NCBI GenBank assembly: GCA_031216915.1
Contig: CM062294.1
Span: 31,077,128 to 31,141,127 of the forward strand
DNA from: Pictodentalium vernedei
Taxonomy: Eukaryota; Mollusca; Scaphopoda; Dentaliida; Dentaliidae
Length of the DNA: 64,000 bases
Reading direction: 5' to 3'
The position numbers were made by a program, and so were the translations under genes. This document shows, piece after piece, positions 36,532-48,432 of the stretch (position 1 is the first letter of the stretch; each line of letters begins with the position of its first letter). Under the pieces are notes generated by a model that saw only the letters and a list, made by a program, of their open reading frames with translations, did not search any database and had not been told where the DNA came from.

Positions 36532-39500
36532 TTATATGCATTCGGCTAAATGTATAGATATGGCTTCATGGTAACTGTAGTATGTAGGAAGAATTTCAAG
36601 ATCAACAGTTAGCAGACCTTTCTTGTAAACATGATCGATTAGAGTTCCTCCTTCAGTTGTGCTTTCTTCAATTAGTTGATGGTAACCATGACTCACTAAT
36701 AGCTGCTTAATTGATGATGAAACAAAAATATCTTCATTAAAATCTCCCACTATTAGGCAGTTTTTACATGCTTCCAATTTGTTTATCAACATGAGCATGG
36801 TTTCATGAAATAGGTTAATTGTATATGAGTTAGGTCTGTAGATGGTAACAACAGTGAGATTAGTACTAGGAACAGAGAAGCAAATGTATTCTAAATTGGG
36901 TATGGAGAGATTTATTAACTGAAATTCGTAATCTTCTTTTGCATAAACCCCGACCCCACCAAACATTTGATTTTTCAAGAGTTCAAAAGTTGAATTTGAA
37001 TGATCATATGATGAACTTCTTGGAGAGCTATGAAGGACAAATTGATCCAGTTTTAGTCTATCAACTTCTGACTGGTTTTCAGTCAGCCATGTCTCAGTAA
37101 GGCAGATGTAGTCAGAATTTTGTAATCGGCAGTCTCGTTGAATATCTGCAAAGTTTGGATTCAAGCCTTGAATGTTGTGTAGGTTGATTGTCAAAGTATT
37201 CTGTACAGGTACAGAATTTTGAATAAAATTGGGCAGATTATTTAAGGCAACAGTAATTCCCTCAGCACAGTATATATTATCATGTAGAGTTTTATCATCA
37301 TTTTCCTTGATATGTAGTCCTGCCAGCGATGTTACTCGACTTAATGCAACATATGCCATGCCTGCTGTGAATGATTTGTCCAAAGACACCACAACATTTT
37401 CAAGAGTTAAACCTTGCACTTTATGTACTGTACAAGCCCATGCTAATTTTAGAGGGAATTGTTTTCTCACTAGACCCGAGCGATTTTCAACATGCTCTTC
37501 AATCTTTTCAATGCAGACAGCACGATCTGGTAAATTTTCGAACTGATGATTCTGTTTGCATGCAATCTTTCCAACATTCAAGTTATCAAACACAACAAAA
37601 ATTTGCTTTGGCATTACTCTAACTACAGTTCCGATAACTCCATTGACTAAACCATCTGATACGTCTATATTTCTTATCAACATAACTCTTGCTCTTTCTG
37701 CGATGAGCAATACATTTTCTAAATTGGTTTTAAGATTTTTTCCTGAAGACTTTTTCTGAATCAATAAACCACTTCGTTTGTCTTTTACATAATCTTCAGC
37801 TTCAACAGATTGTAAATGTGTATCCAGTTTGTTAAACATTGCAACGTTGTGTTTATCTACATCTTCATTTCTTGGGAAAATGTGTAAAGCCGTTTCTAGG
37901 TCACTGTTACAACACTTTCTGAGCATGTTTATATCATCATCATTCAGCTGTTCGGATTTGGGTTTTACACGACATCTGTTCAACATACTTGCAAAATCAA
38001 GATCATCTAGTTGGCGCATAATCTGATCTAACTCAACAATTGAAAAATTATCATTCCACAAATCAACAGGATCTGATGCATTTCTGGTGTAAAGTAACAT
38101 TTTTTGTTTATCTTTCTTTTTAAATTTTAAAACAGGCGGTATTTGATAAAAATCACCAACTGCAAGGACTGAAATATTTCCAAATGGTATACCTTCTCTC
38201 GTCTTTTTTATCTGTCTCAAGTGTTCACTAATGTAATAAAAAAGCCTTTTATTTACCATAGAAATTTCATCAATGATGACCATGTGTAAATTTGCTAGCT
38301 TTGATCGAACTGTATTAAGCTTTTCTTCTGGAAGTGGAACATATGTTTCTGTCAGATAGATTGGTATTGACAAGGCACTATGTATTGTTTGACCTTTGAT
38401 ATTATATGCAGCAGTTCCAGTGGGTGCCATTATAAGTACAGTTTTGTCATCTGGATTTGACGCTACTTGAGACAATAACCGTGCTGCTTCGTAATAAATA
38501 CATTTGATTAAATGACTCTTTCCAACTCCAGCACCACCAGTTATAAACAAATGGAAAGGCTTGGGCTTTTTACCGAGTTTAACATCCAAGCACCATTGTC
38601 TTACTTTGTAAAATACTTCAGTCTGCTTCCTGTTCATTGAACATAGGTATGGTTGCATTTTGGCTTCAGTGAACAAAGTATTAGCTGCTTCTCTACGATT
38701 GGTTTCCAAGTAATTACTGCTGTTGGTGTGCAAATTGATATCATTTGTTTGTTCCTCTTCCTCAACTGTAGTCACTGCTTTATCTTTACATTCATCACAT
38801 TCTAATTCAGTTTCAGGACAAAGATGAGCCCAGGCATTTTGTGGTTCACAGTCTTGAAGAATTTGTTCTGCCTCATCAATTTCCTTTCCATGAATATCAT
38901 ATATACGCTGGTTAGCATCAACAATGTCTTTTACCAACTGAATTTCAGAGTGTGGTGTCAACTGTACTGATCCAGCTTCATAGAAATTTTCATAAGTTTC
39001 ATACAGAGGAGGTTTCAACTGTTCTTTGAATCTATGTGGCAAAAACAATTCTAAAATGCTTTGATAATATAACTCTGGTGACCTGGTTACAGAAAACCTA
39101 GGATATCTGATGACCGCAGGGTCTGTCCTTGACCTTTTCTGAACATATCCCATGTCTTTTTGTAGCTTATAAATATTGCAGTTTTCTTCTATTTCACTTT
39201 TTTGCTCTGTGTTATCATTTCTCATATATTTTGGGATTTGTGATTTCGCTAAAATACGGAATTGGGAACAAAATTCAGCCAAAGTCATTTTTTCAAATTC
39301 AATTCTAGCTGGTCTAGATAAATACTTGTCATTAATGCTTGACATCCATATATCATCACTTTCTTCACTTAAATATTTCAAAGGTATTCTCATTCTAACT
39401 GGATTTTCTCCAACTGGTACAAATTGTACTTTCCTTGAACCTTCTTTTAATCGTAAGCTGCAGACTCTATAAACACTTTCTTGGGCCGAAACTTCACGAG

Positions 39501-41049
39501 AATTCAAATATGTTGTACCAAGTTTTTTCATGGTTTGTTGTGCATCAAGATTTGCTTCCTCTGCTTCAATTTTTGTTTGCCTCAATAATAGCCCCATCTC
39601 CCGTTCAGCCTTAGATATGTAAGATATGACATACACAATACAAGCATATGCATCTAAAATGAATTGAATAACCATATTAGCATTCCAACACCTCAATAAT
39701 TCTGCATTGTATTGATTAGTCCAAATGTCATTTGGTTCCCTTTTCAAAATCACTTCATTTCTCTGTGATACAGCTTTAAAGGCTTCTTCTAACATACTTT
39801 GAGACTGACCAGCCTTTTCAAACAATTCACGGCAAGTTAAATTTTCACATTCATTTTCCAAAATGACCTGCCAAATACTCTGAATTCTATTTTTAGCTTC
39901 ATCTAATGTTATGTTTTCAGTATCTTGCATTTCACTGTCTTTTGTTCTAGAAACGAAAGTCCTTTCTGAAGGTGGCCTGGGAAAATTAAATCGGCATTTT
40001 GTACCTTTTTTTTTGCATGATTTTGAATGTTTTTTGCTGTGTTGTTGTACATTTGTTACAATTTCATATAGCTCTGGGTTTTCATTCTCGTCTGGTATTC
40101 CACAACTAATATACCGATCAATAAAACTAGCAACTATTTCATCATCATCTTCATTAAATTTTGGAGCATCATCAACCCAAAATACACAATGAGTGTGAGG
40201 TGATCCACGTTTCTGAAATTCCACTCTGTAGAAATAGTCCTTCACTTTGCCTATAGGAGCAGCATCAGACAATATAACTGTTCTCAAAAATGTATGAAAT
40301 CTGTGATCAAACATTCTAGCAGCTGTTACAGGATTACTTTTCAGTATGTTACATTTTTCATTCCAGTCTAAATCTTTCACATTTCTTTTGTCATCTTGTT
40401 GAATCAGTATTGAGCCAATAATTTCTTCCCATCTCATATCAGCTGAGGAAAATGAGCAAAACCATGTTGGTATTCCTAACTGTCGTAACATAACAAATAA
40501 ATCTTTCTGAGCTGTTTGCCAATATGGAGGAGTGCCTCTGACAGGATTTAAAAATTTGTATATTTGATCTGACTTGAATAGCTCTTGAAGATTTTTCTTA
40601 TCTTTTAACATGCCAGCAGTTATTTCTTCCCCTTGTGAATTTGTTTTATTGCCCTTTCTACATGCAACTGAGACAGAAGATATTACATGATCTAATCCTG
40701 ACATGTATTGACTGTAGAATATATAGTTAGTATCTTTTGCAAATCTATTATCTGCATTCATAAATCTAGTATTGAAATATCTAGTTAGAGTGATCTTCTC
40801 CTCACGGTTATCATTGTATGTGTTACAGCCATTAGGAAATTGTACTGGGAATGTTTTGGCCTCATTGCATTCATTGTTCAGTATTTTTACAGGATTATTC
40901 CCTTCTGCTGGTGCTAAGTTTAAAATTTCATCCAGGTATTGATCTAATACATGTTGTCCAATATCAACCGGTTGAAGGCAGCTATCCAATTGTATTCCAT
41001 TAGCTTGTTCGTCAAACTCATCTTCTGTTTCATCTTTCACAATTTGAAT
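36532..41049 (-). pseudogene. Helentron Rep-helicase-endonuclease segment (about 1,500 codons open)
   Basis: An uninterrupted frame ends at 36,532. Numbered from residue 1 at 41,040, the HUH motif is PHTHCVFW (His ~282 and 284), and the paired catalytic tyrosines are in VYVISYISK (~470 and 474), four residues apart as in Helitron Rep. A possible zinc site is SCKKKGTKC (~340). The helicase has Walker A GGAGVGKS (~835), DEIS (~924), GDFYQIPPV (~962), HKVQGLTL (~1206) and YVALSRV (~1230). The endonuclease has LTETWL (~1314), GDFNED (~1432), LIDHVY (~1467) and a final SYHEA, where many relatives of this fold have SDH. The frame opens after a stop at 41,050-41,052 and begins with GTG, so it is not a natural start; a frameshift separates it from the zinc-finger segment. 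Confidence 0.92.
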
Positions 41050-41881
41050 TTACTTCAGTGTCGTGTGACACGTTATCTGCATTTAACTTGTGATCATTTT
41101 CTGGGCTACTCTCAAGTTCAGGAATAGGATTAAGCCAGTTTACATTAAGTGAAACATTCAAGTACCAACGATTATTTTCTTTCAGGTAAGCCAATGCGTC
41201 TTCTACCTGTTTTTGGTCAACATAGTCATGCCTATAGTAATCCTTATAACTTAATTTTCTTTTCAGTTTAACTTGTATAAGCTTATTATTTCCATCAGAT
41301 CGAGGCATTTCGTTACTTGTTCTTTCAATGTCAGAAGGCACACACACAACTGGTCCATGCACACCATATTGACCACCTTTTGGTAAAGCAAGAACTTTAA
41401 TGAAGGGGATATGCAATGCAATCAAGTGTTGTTCTAAAGAGTTTAAAAATGCAAGACACTCTGGAATGGGCTCCAACATTAAACTGTTTTGTTCAGATTC
41501 AGCAGGTACTACACCGTTCAATATTTTCCTATGACATGTAAAGCATATCCACAGTTTAGATCGTGGTGATGACATAAGTATACAATCAGTATCGCAATTC
41601 TTAGTGCACACATGGAGATATTTTTTTGTAATACATTTTTTAGCAACCTCCAGAACAGCTGTTCCCTTTGATTCATAATTGTTCTCAACACATTGGGAAA
41701 CCTGATGTACAAATAAAAGTCGATGACAGGAACAACAAATGTACTCTGGTCCCCTACGGACCTTTTCCTGGAATGACTTGAGTAGATCTTGGTTTTTGAA
41801 AGCAACTTTCCGTTTGACATTGGCTTCTTTTATGTTTTTCTTATGCACTTCATCAGTTTTATATTCTCTACACTTGCTTTT
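41030..41881 (-). pseudogene. Helentron zinc-finger segment upstream of Rep
   Basis: About 280 codons are open in a frame offset by one base from both neighbours. Cysteine clusters include YICCSCHRLLF, KYLHVCTKNCDTDC and LWICFTCHRKIL, followed by LPKGGQYGVHGPVV and a Lys/Asn-rich linker. This is the usual N-terminal neighbour of Rep in Helitron proteins (metal-binding, probably DNA contact). Its first residues (EYKTDEVHKKNIKEANVKRK) continue the KYK-repeat pattern, so it belongs to the same polyprotein. The indels lie between about 41,840-41,881 and between 41,030-41,049. Confidence 0.85.
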
Positions 41882-41937
41882 TTAATTTTTTCTCTATGTT
41901 CTATATTTAATAAATATTTTGACACACTTTGTTTTTT

Positions 41938-42920
41938 TTACCGTTCTCTGTACATTTGGTCCTTTTTATATTTCTGTTTGTTAGTTTCAATTAATTTATC
42001 TTTATATGACTGATTGCACTTGTATTTCTGTTTGCCAGTTTCAATTAATTTATCCTTATACGACTGATTGTACTTGTATTTCTGTTTGCCAGTTTCAATT
42101 AATTTATCTTTATACGACTGATTGTACTTGTATTTCTGTTTGCCAGTTTCAATTAATTTATCTTTATATGACTGATTGCACTTGTATTTCTGTTTGCCAG
42201 TTTCAATTAATTTAGTCCTGTAAGCTTCATTTTTTTTATATATTTGCTTCATGATTTCATATTTTTTATTTCTATACATTTGACAGTTTCTGCTCTTCTG
42301 TTTTAAAGCTTCAATGAGTTTTTTCCGATATGCTTGATTGTTGTTATACTTATGTTTTACATTGGCAAGTAATGTATTCCTGTAAACTTGATCATTTTTA
42401 TACTTTTGTTTCACATTTGCAAGTAATGTATTCCTGAAAACTTGATCATTTTTATACTTATGTTTCAGATTGGCAAGTAATGTATTCCTGAAAACGTGAT
42501 CATTTTTATATTTTTGTTTCACATTGGCAAGTTATGTATTCCTGTAAACTTGATCATTTTTATATTTTTGTTTCACATTTGCAAGTAATGTATTCCTGAA
42601 AACTTGATCATTTTTATACTTATGTTTCACATTGGCAAGTAATGTATTCCTGAAAAAGTGATCATTTTTATATTTTTGTTTCACATTTGCAAGTAATGTA
42701 TTCCTGAAAACTTGATCATTTTTATATTTTTGTTTCACATTTGCAAGTAATGTATTCCTGTAAACTTGATCATTTTTATACTTATGTTTCACATTGGCAA
42801 GTAATGTATTCCTGTAGATTTGATCATTTTTATACTTATGTTTTACAGTTTCAATTAGTGTTTTCCTATAATATGCATTGTCCATGTATTTCTTTTTCTC
42901 CGTCTCTATTAGTATATTTC
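41938..42920 (-). pseudogene. Helentron KYK-repeat segment (54-bp coding minisatellite)
   Basis: The segment encodes an 18-residue repeat of the form QKYKNDQVYRNTLLANVK. Counting both sides of the SINE, about 21 copies are recognisable, predicted to be strongly helical and basic. Upstream copies share the TLLANVK type, while four downstream copies share KYKxNQSYKDKLIETGK, showing local homogenisation. TAA at 42,532-42,534 replaces a TTA Leu codon found at the same place in sister repeats, so it is a point mutation. A second TAA at 41,938-41,940 ends the open frame, but the pattern continues in the same frame (SKYLLNIEHREKIKKASVE). Helitron proteins often carry such repeats before the zinc-finger part; their function is not established. 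Confidence 0.88.
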
Positions 42921-43229
42921 GGTTCGAATCCCACCTGTGGCAACCGCGTTGTGTCCTTGGGCAAGACACTTCATCTCCATTGCCCGTGTGGGGGCACGAT
43001 GATGCCGTGTACTAAGGCGTACTGCACGTCGATGGTACGCATGTCTTCAACCAATCTAACCCTGCCTGTGCTGCAGTGCGGAGTTACGATGTTGGGGAGC
43101 TGGCAGCTGCTCGTCGTTGCTCGGTGGTTCTCTCCGGGTACTCCGGCTTCCTCCACCCGTAAAACTGTCACGGTCATGATTAGCCATTGTGCATAAATAT
43201 GTGACCTTAAACATCAATAAATAAATAAA
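42921..43229 (+). mobile_element. SINE inserted in the Helentron, with 14-bp target duplication
   Basis: The insert begins at its B box (GGTTCGAATCCC), so the tRNA head is truncated. It runs through 'gtgtccttgggcaagacac', the central SINE blocks and a tail 'tgtgaccttaaacatcaataaataaataaa'. It is flanked by tattagtatatttc (42,907-42,920) and tattagtttatttc (43,230-43,243), which match at 13 of 14 positions. Insert plus one duplicate is 323 bp, and deleting it rejoins the two KYK-repeat frames exactly. Confidence 0.92.
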
Positions 43230-45737
43230 TATTAGTTTATTTCTATATCTCTCATTTTGCTTATACTTCTGTTTTGCTGTTTCTATTTTTCTTTGTGTAT
43301 ACTTTTCATTATTCATATAATACAATTGATACCTACTCATATTTATGTTTTTGTTTTCATTACTGTCTTTGTTGTTATTATTTTGATGTACATTTTTAAC
43401 AGCTACCACATTTGTAGAAGCATTTGGCAACAAATTTAATTTATCGCCATCTAATATTTCATTCACATTTCCACTTTGAACATCTTGTGCTACCTCTGGC
43501 AGTTCTTTGATCATGTTTTTAGAAAAAACATGCTTAATACGTTTGTTTATCCTATTCTCTTCAATTGTTTTGGGGTAAGATTTCTTACGTTTCTTCAGTA
43601 AATTGTTTCTTATTTTATGCTTTTCACATGTTTTGATGGGGGGCTTCCTTTCAAATTCAGTTTCTGTCCATTTATTATTGCCCATCTCTTTATCTTTAGA
43701 ATGTATAAAATGAATCTCTGATTCAGTCTTTTTTGCCTTGTTTGGTTTTCCATTATCACACTGAATTGCACATGTTGATCTAGCTTTAACCACAACTTCA
43801 TAATGATTGTTATTGCTATGTTTTAAATATATTCCACAAGTATTTGGGTTAATAGATTTGTTTATCAGTTTTGGGGAAGTCTTCAACCAAGAATTGCCAT
43901 TGAGTGTGTAGATATTTGTATTCAGCAAAAAAGCAGTAGCTAGAATTTCTACTTCTGAGGCCCAAGTACCATTTTCTGCCATCTGCGATGACTGTAAATA
44001 TTCTGGCATACATTTATACTGTGGTCTGAGAAATGATTTGAACAAGTTTTGTCCTATTTTCATGTTTTCAACAACAGCATTTCTTATGTGTCCATAAAAG
44101 ATTTCTGACCCAGATATAGCATAAGATATAGCTCTGAAAAAACAGTTACCATCTTCAGCAATGGATTTTGTCAGTATATCAGCAGATATGTTTTTAACCT
44201 GTGGGAAATCAAAGGTGTCAACAAGTGGCAAGCCAAGCAGCTGACAAAGATTTTGTTGAATATTTGAGTCAAGTGGAATAAAATCAATGGTATTCCTTTC
44301 AGTTGCAGAAGTTATAACTATATCTTCTGCCTGTTCATTATCAATCTCAGAAATTATGATTATATCTGAATGTTCTAGTTTAGGTTTCTTGTCAGTTTCA
44401 GAAATATCAGTTGTATCTGTTCTCGGCTGTGACAGTGCATTATGAGGTTCAGAATCTGTGATTACATTATTAGAAGCATTTTTAATTACTATATTATTTA
44501 ACAGATCAATTCCATTGTGAGTCACATTTACACCAGTAACTTCACAATAAGTATTATTATTTCTACCCATCGAGTGCAACAAACTATAACAGTAACTAAC
44601 TGCATTGTCAATATTATATAACTGAACTAACACACTTTTACCACAGTCAAATTGTCTTCCATATTTATCTCGTGCATGAGAATCAAAGGCATAGAAAAAA
44701 TCACCAGCTTTCAAAACAATAGATGTATAAGCATGAAAAGTTATGAAACAAGCCTTATATTCATTAAACAAAATCTGAAATGCTTCTTTCAGTGTAAATG
44801 AATTAAATGATATCAAGTCATCATTATTTTCATTAAGTGCTACAAAGATAGAATCAGAATATAGGTATGAAAATTTCAAACCAAATGCATCTAAGAATTT
44901 GGGTAATTCTTGCACGTCTATAAAGTTATGATTTATAGTGGTACTCTGTTGAAGTAGAGTATATAAACTGTCACCTTCAATAAGTACTTTATCCATATCA
45001 TCACTATTCCATTCTGTTGAAGGCTTGGTTTGACAGTATGTAAAAGCCATAAAGCTCATTACCGTACACTGTTTTCCTGCATTTACACCAAACTTTGGAT
45101 TGGCTTGGTGGAATCTACCTTGAATGTAGCTGCCATAATCATCATTTTCATTCTGTTTACCTTCACTTCTATGCAATGCATCATCTATATTTGGTCGCGC
45201 TGGTATTGTACTCTTCGACCGTGCCACGTCACTGTAATTCTGATTAATTAGAGCAATAGTTTCAGTTTTGCTTTTATGCACTGGCTTTCGAGCATTTGTT
45301 TTATGTACTGCATTTAGGTCAATGACAATTGCCTGCACTGCATCACCGAGATTTGTTGGTGAAGGTACGGTAAGCTGCGTACTCTTGGACGGTGCCAAGA
45401 CAGTGGAACTCAGACTTCTCTGAGCATTTGTTTCATTTTTGCTGTTATTCACTGCCTTCAGGTCAGTGATGATCGCCTGCACTGCAACTCCAGCGTTTGC
45501 TGGTGTGGGTACGAGAGTTTGCGTACTCTTGCACGGTGGCAAGACAGTTGTACTCAGACTTCTCCCAGGATAGTTTGTCATCCTAAGAGCATTTGCATCA
45601 GTTTCATTTATTTTACTAGCTGTAACACCCGTGGGTGAAAGTACATTCGGTGATGTACAAATGCACGGTGGCAAGTCAGCTAGGTTCGTCTGCACTGCAT
45701 CACCATGGGGTGATGGTACACTCGGCGGTGTACTAAT
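43230..45737 (-). pseudogene. Helentron protease segment: C76-like and OTU domains
   Basis: Numbered from residue 1 at 45,695. Residues 1-185 hold about three Ser/Thr/Pro-rich repeats (SLSTTVLPPCKSTQ...ANAGVAVQAI). A papain-like domain follows at ~200-375, with Cys ~210 in GKQCTVMS and an Asp-x-His pair in AFDSHARD (~337-340); this Cys plus DxH layout is that of the herpesvirus large-tegument deubiquitinase family (peptidase C76). A linker has the acidic/hydrophobic stretch IIIISEID, like a SUMO-binding motif. An OTU domain at ~505-640 shows DGNCFFRAI (Cys ~518) and NHYEVV (His ~631). Basic sequence and the first KYK repeats come next, and the SINE then breaks the frame. Both proteases could act on ubiquitin or on the polyprotein; that is inference. 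Confidence 0.85.
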
Positions 45738-45908
45738 TCACGGTGGCAAGACAGTCTGGGTTTGCAGACTTCCCTGAGGAGATGCAGCCCTCAGGGCATT
45801 TAAATGTGAATCTTGGGAAGAATCACATGTACCCCCAGTGATACTTTTCCTTTCTCTCATCCTTGCCATCTTCTGTTTCATCTTCTCTCCATTTCTCTTT
45901 TTACCCAT
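45738..45908 (-). pseudogene. Helentron polyprotein N-terminus, cut by a TGA
   Basis: The frame from ATG at 45,908 (MGKKRNGEKMKQKMARMRER) runs 56 codons to TGA at 45,738-45,740. It is in the same frame as the protease segment, and the repeat 'LPPC-ICTSP' downstream has TGC where this copy has TGA, so the stop is a Cys codon mutation. I prefer ATG at 45,908 because a basic MGKKR start is plausible and nothing similar continues upstream. Confidence 0.7.
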
Positions 45909-46459
45909 TGCCTGGAAAACCAAAAATGATTTTGGGTTATACGGCCATTTTTACAGCACTGCCACTACTCTATCATACAAACTCTTACATGGAATACTAC
46001 TTTATGCTGGTTGCTACCAGTTGGGGCGAATTGTGCGAACTCATTTCACAAATATAAAATTAGGCTAGTTTAGAACCGTATGACAGATTTTAAAACAGCA
46101 GTCGTGTTTACTCAATGTGTTTTTATAAAAATAAAACACAAGAAAATGCATAAAACTGCAATGTCTCCCAAGGAAGTTCTGGAGGGTGACTTGGATTTTG
46201 CCCCCAATGTAAGCCAAGGCGACTCGAGGAATGACAAGGCGACTACTTTGCCCAAGTCGCCCACTTGGCTGACTCCTGTGGAGTAGGAGTACATTCTCAT
46301 TCCATCATACATGTACATTAATTTTTGGAATAAGAAGTTGATATCCATCACCCCTTGGTTCACCAATGGATGACCGGTTTAAGGCAGCAGCTCTAATGGA
46401 TAGGGTGAGCACATGTACACTCTGCTCCCAAAAATAACATGTAGTACATTTTACAACAG
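45909..46459. other. Helentron 5' flank and spacer
   Basis: This probably holds the Helentron 5' leader and terminus, but no unambiguous terminal motif was found. Opposing short frames (60-85 aa) are not convincing. Confidence 0.35.
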
Positions 46460-47400
46460 CTGATGTGCCCAAGGAAAAAAAATACAGATAGGATCACCGA
46501 TCCAATGTCAAGTTGCGACAGCACAAAAGTTAGTTTAATCATTATCAACTTATCATCCCGAAACCAATTGTTTACAATTTATTATGTGAAGGGTCACTGT
46601 GACCTTGACCTTTCACCTAGCAAGTCCAAAATAAATAGGGTTCTTCCCGTCACTGATGCCAACCTACCTATGAAGTTTCATGTATGTGGGTCAAAATGTT
46701 ATCAAGTTATCATCCGGAAACCAATTGTCTACAATTTACTGTGTTGAAGGTCACTGTGACCTTGACCTTTCACCCAACGAGTCCAAAATAAACAGGGTTC
46801 TTCCTTTCACTGATGCCAACCTAACTATGAAGTTTCATGAATATGGGTCGAACCATTATCAAGTTATCATCCGGAAACCAACTGTTTTGATGTACTATGT
46901 TCAGGGTAACTGTGACCTTGACCTTTGACCTAGTGAGTCCAAAATAAATAGGGTTCTTCCTCTCACAAAGGCCAGCCTACATATGAAGTTTCATGAATGT
47001 GGGTTGAACCATAGTCAATTCATAATCCGGAAACCAATTGTTTACAATTTACTATGTTCAGGGTCACTGTGACCTTGACCTTTAACCAAAATAAATAGGA
47101 GTCTTCTAGGCCAACCTACCTATGAAATTTCATGAATGTGTGTCAAACCATTATCAAGTTATCGTCCGGAAACCAATTGTTTACGATTTACTATGTTGAA
47201 GGTCAGTGTGACCTTGACCTTTCACCTGGTAAGTCCAAAATTAATAGGGTTCTTCCTCTCACCGATACCAACCTACCTATGAAGTTTCATGAACATGGGT
47301 TGAACCGTTATCATTCAGAAACCAGCTGTTTACACACGCCCGCTCGCCATTCATCAAACTATAAGTCAAGTTTGACTTCGTCACAACTCGACTAAAATTT
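46460..47400 (+). repeat. Tandem array with nuclear-receptor-like sites (array 1)
   Basis: About six units of 140-160 bp have the order 'cggaaaccaattgtttac', 'tactatgttgaaggtcactg', 'tgaccttgacctttcacct', 'aatagggttcttcc' and 'tatgaagtttcatgaatgtg'. Perfect GGTCAnnnTGACC cores lie at 46,592, 46,749, 47,062 and 47,201, each followed by further TGACCT half-sites. Short frames across it are repeat artefacts. Confidence 0.85.
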
Positions 47401-47705
47401 TTAGCTTTTGATCAAAAAATATTACATCCCTATAGTTGAGTCTACAAAAAGTAATTCCAAGCTACGGCAGAAAATGGCCAATGTGGGCATACGCATACTG
47501 ACAGAAATTTTGGTCCAGCTGAGCCAAAAATCTGAATGTTGCAAAACAGGAGGCCAGAAGCAGACCTGTTAACTAATCTCTGAATGCAGCTGGCAGGGAG
47601 ATTTTGTTGAGCCCTCAGGGATTTCTGTGCACATCAAAATTTACTGCCATTATACACTATGGGAAATATGACGGAACCCTTTTTACTCTTAGTGACTGAA
47701 CGAAG

Positions 47706-48343
47706 GTACACTACTGTGCAAGCGACCGTTACATGAATATCCTATGTCCGAGACAAGACAAAGTATTAAACCCACCCGATATTACGCGGACAATGAATGC
47801 AATAATTAAATTGGACAAGACATTTGGAGGGAGCGAAAGGGATTAACTCCAGAGAGCGTAATCTCAGCATTAATTGTGAAATGAAATAGACCAAATAAAC
47901 TACTGCATGTCACAGAATGATAACCAGTCATCAATAATTTTCCGAATCAAATTTATGTACATATGTGTCGGAATGTTGCATTTGTAGGAATTTTTAAAAA
48001 AATATTCTAACTGATTAAAAACGTAAATATTTTATGAGTGTTGGTAATGGTAAGGCCAACGTCATTTCGTCCAGTTGAGATTGTTGAGTTATACATGTAT
48101 TTTGACCACAAAATTGTGAGAGTCGTGCAAAACTCGACAAAAAGTACATCCTTTTCGCTTAGGTGCCCTAGAAATTAAGTACAGCTGTAATCTGTGACCG
48201 TGAATCACGACGATTTTAATATTGTGTCGGACATGGACTCGAGAAACAATCGCCAATATCAGTCGGTGACTTCTCTTAGATCTTGAGTGCAGATATCGTG
48301 GACCTGGGATATTCATGTAATGGTCACTTGCGCAGTAGTGTAC
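47706..48343. mobile_element. Possible 638-bp TIR element
   Basis: The 37-bp arms 47,706-47,742 and 48,307-48,343 are inverted copies with three mismatches, beginning GTACACTACTG. Similarity outside them is weak, so the true ends are uncertain. A 108-aa minus frame (48,089-48,415) crosses the right arm and is unrecognised. Confidence 0.45.
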
Positions 48344-48400
48344 ATTGCAAGTGGCGTAAGAATTTCCCACATTCATAACATTAGGTTCTTGCATTATTCT

Positions 48401-48432
48401 TTGGAAAGCTCTCATTGAGAGCTTTCAAAAAT
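48401..48432. other. Short perfect hairpin
   Basis: GAAAGCTCTC and GAGAGCTTTC form a 10-bp perfect stem with a 3-nt loop (about 48,408-48,430). Role unknown. Confidence 0.5.

Larger units (their letters stand above)
36532..45908 (-). mobile_element. Decayed Helentron (Helitron-2 type rolling-circle element)
   Basis: The minus strand carries, in order, a protease-rich N-terminal region, KYK repeats, a zinc-finger segment, an HUH Rep domain, a PIF1-type SF1B helicase and a C-terminal endonuclease/exonuclease/phosphatase domain. Rep plus helicase defines Helitrons; a C-terminal endonuclease and an OTU domain are typical of the Helentron branch. Coordinates given are those of the coding span; the element's own 5' and 3' ends were not resolved (3' end probably within 36,366-36,531, 5' end above 45,908). 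Removing the 323-bp SINE insertion puts the protease, KYK and Rep parts in one frame, implying a single polyprotein of roughly 3,000 residues. It now carries three stops and two frameshifts and should be inactive. Confidence 0.9.

Noticed and set aside
41030-41848. Zinc-finger frame as an independent Helentron gene
   Set aside because: It opens with GTG, has no ATG context, and its first residues continue the KYK-repeat pattern, so it is a displaced part of the polyprotein.
42006-42215. Plus-strand frame with repeated CTCISVCQFQLIY peptides
   Set aside because: It is the antisense shadow of the KYK-repeat coding region.
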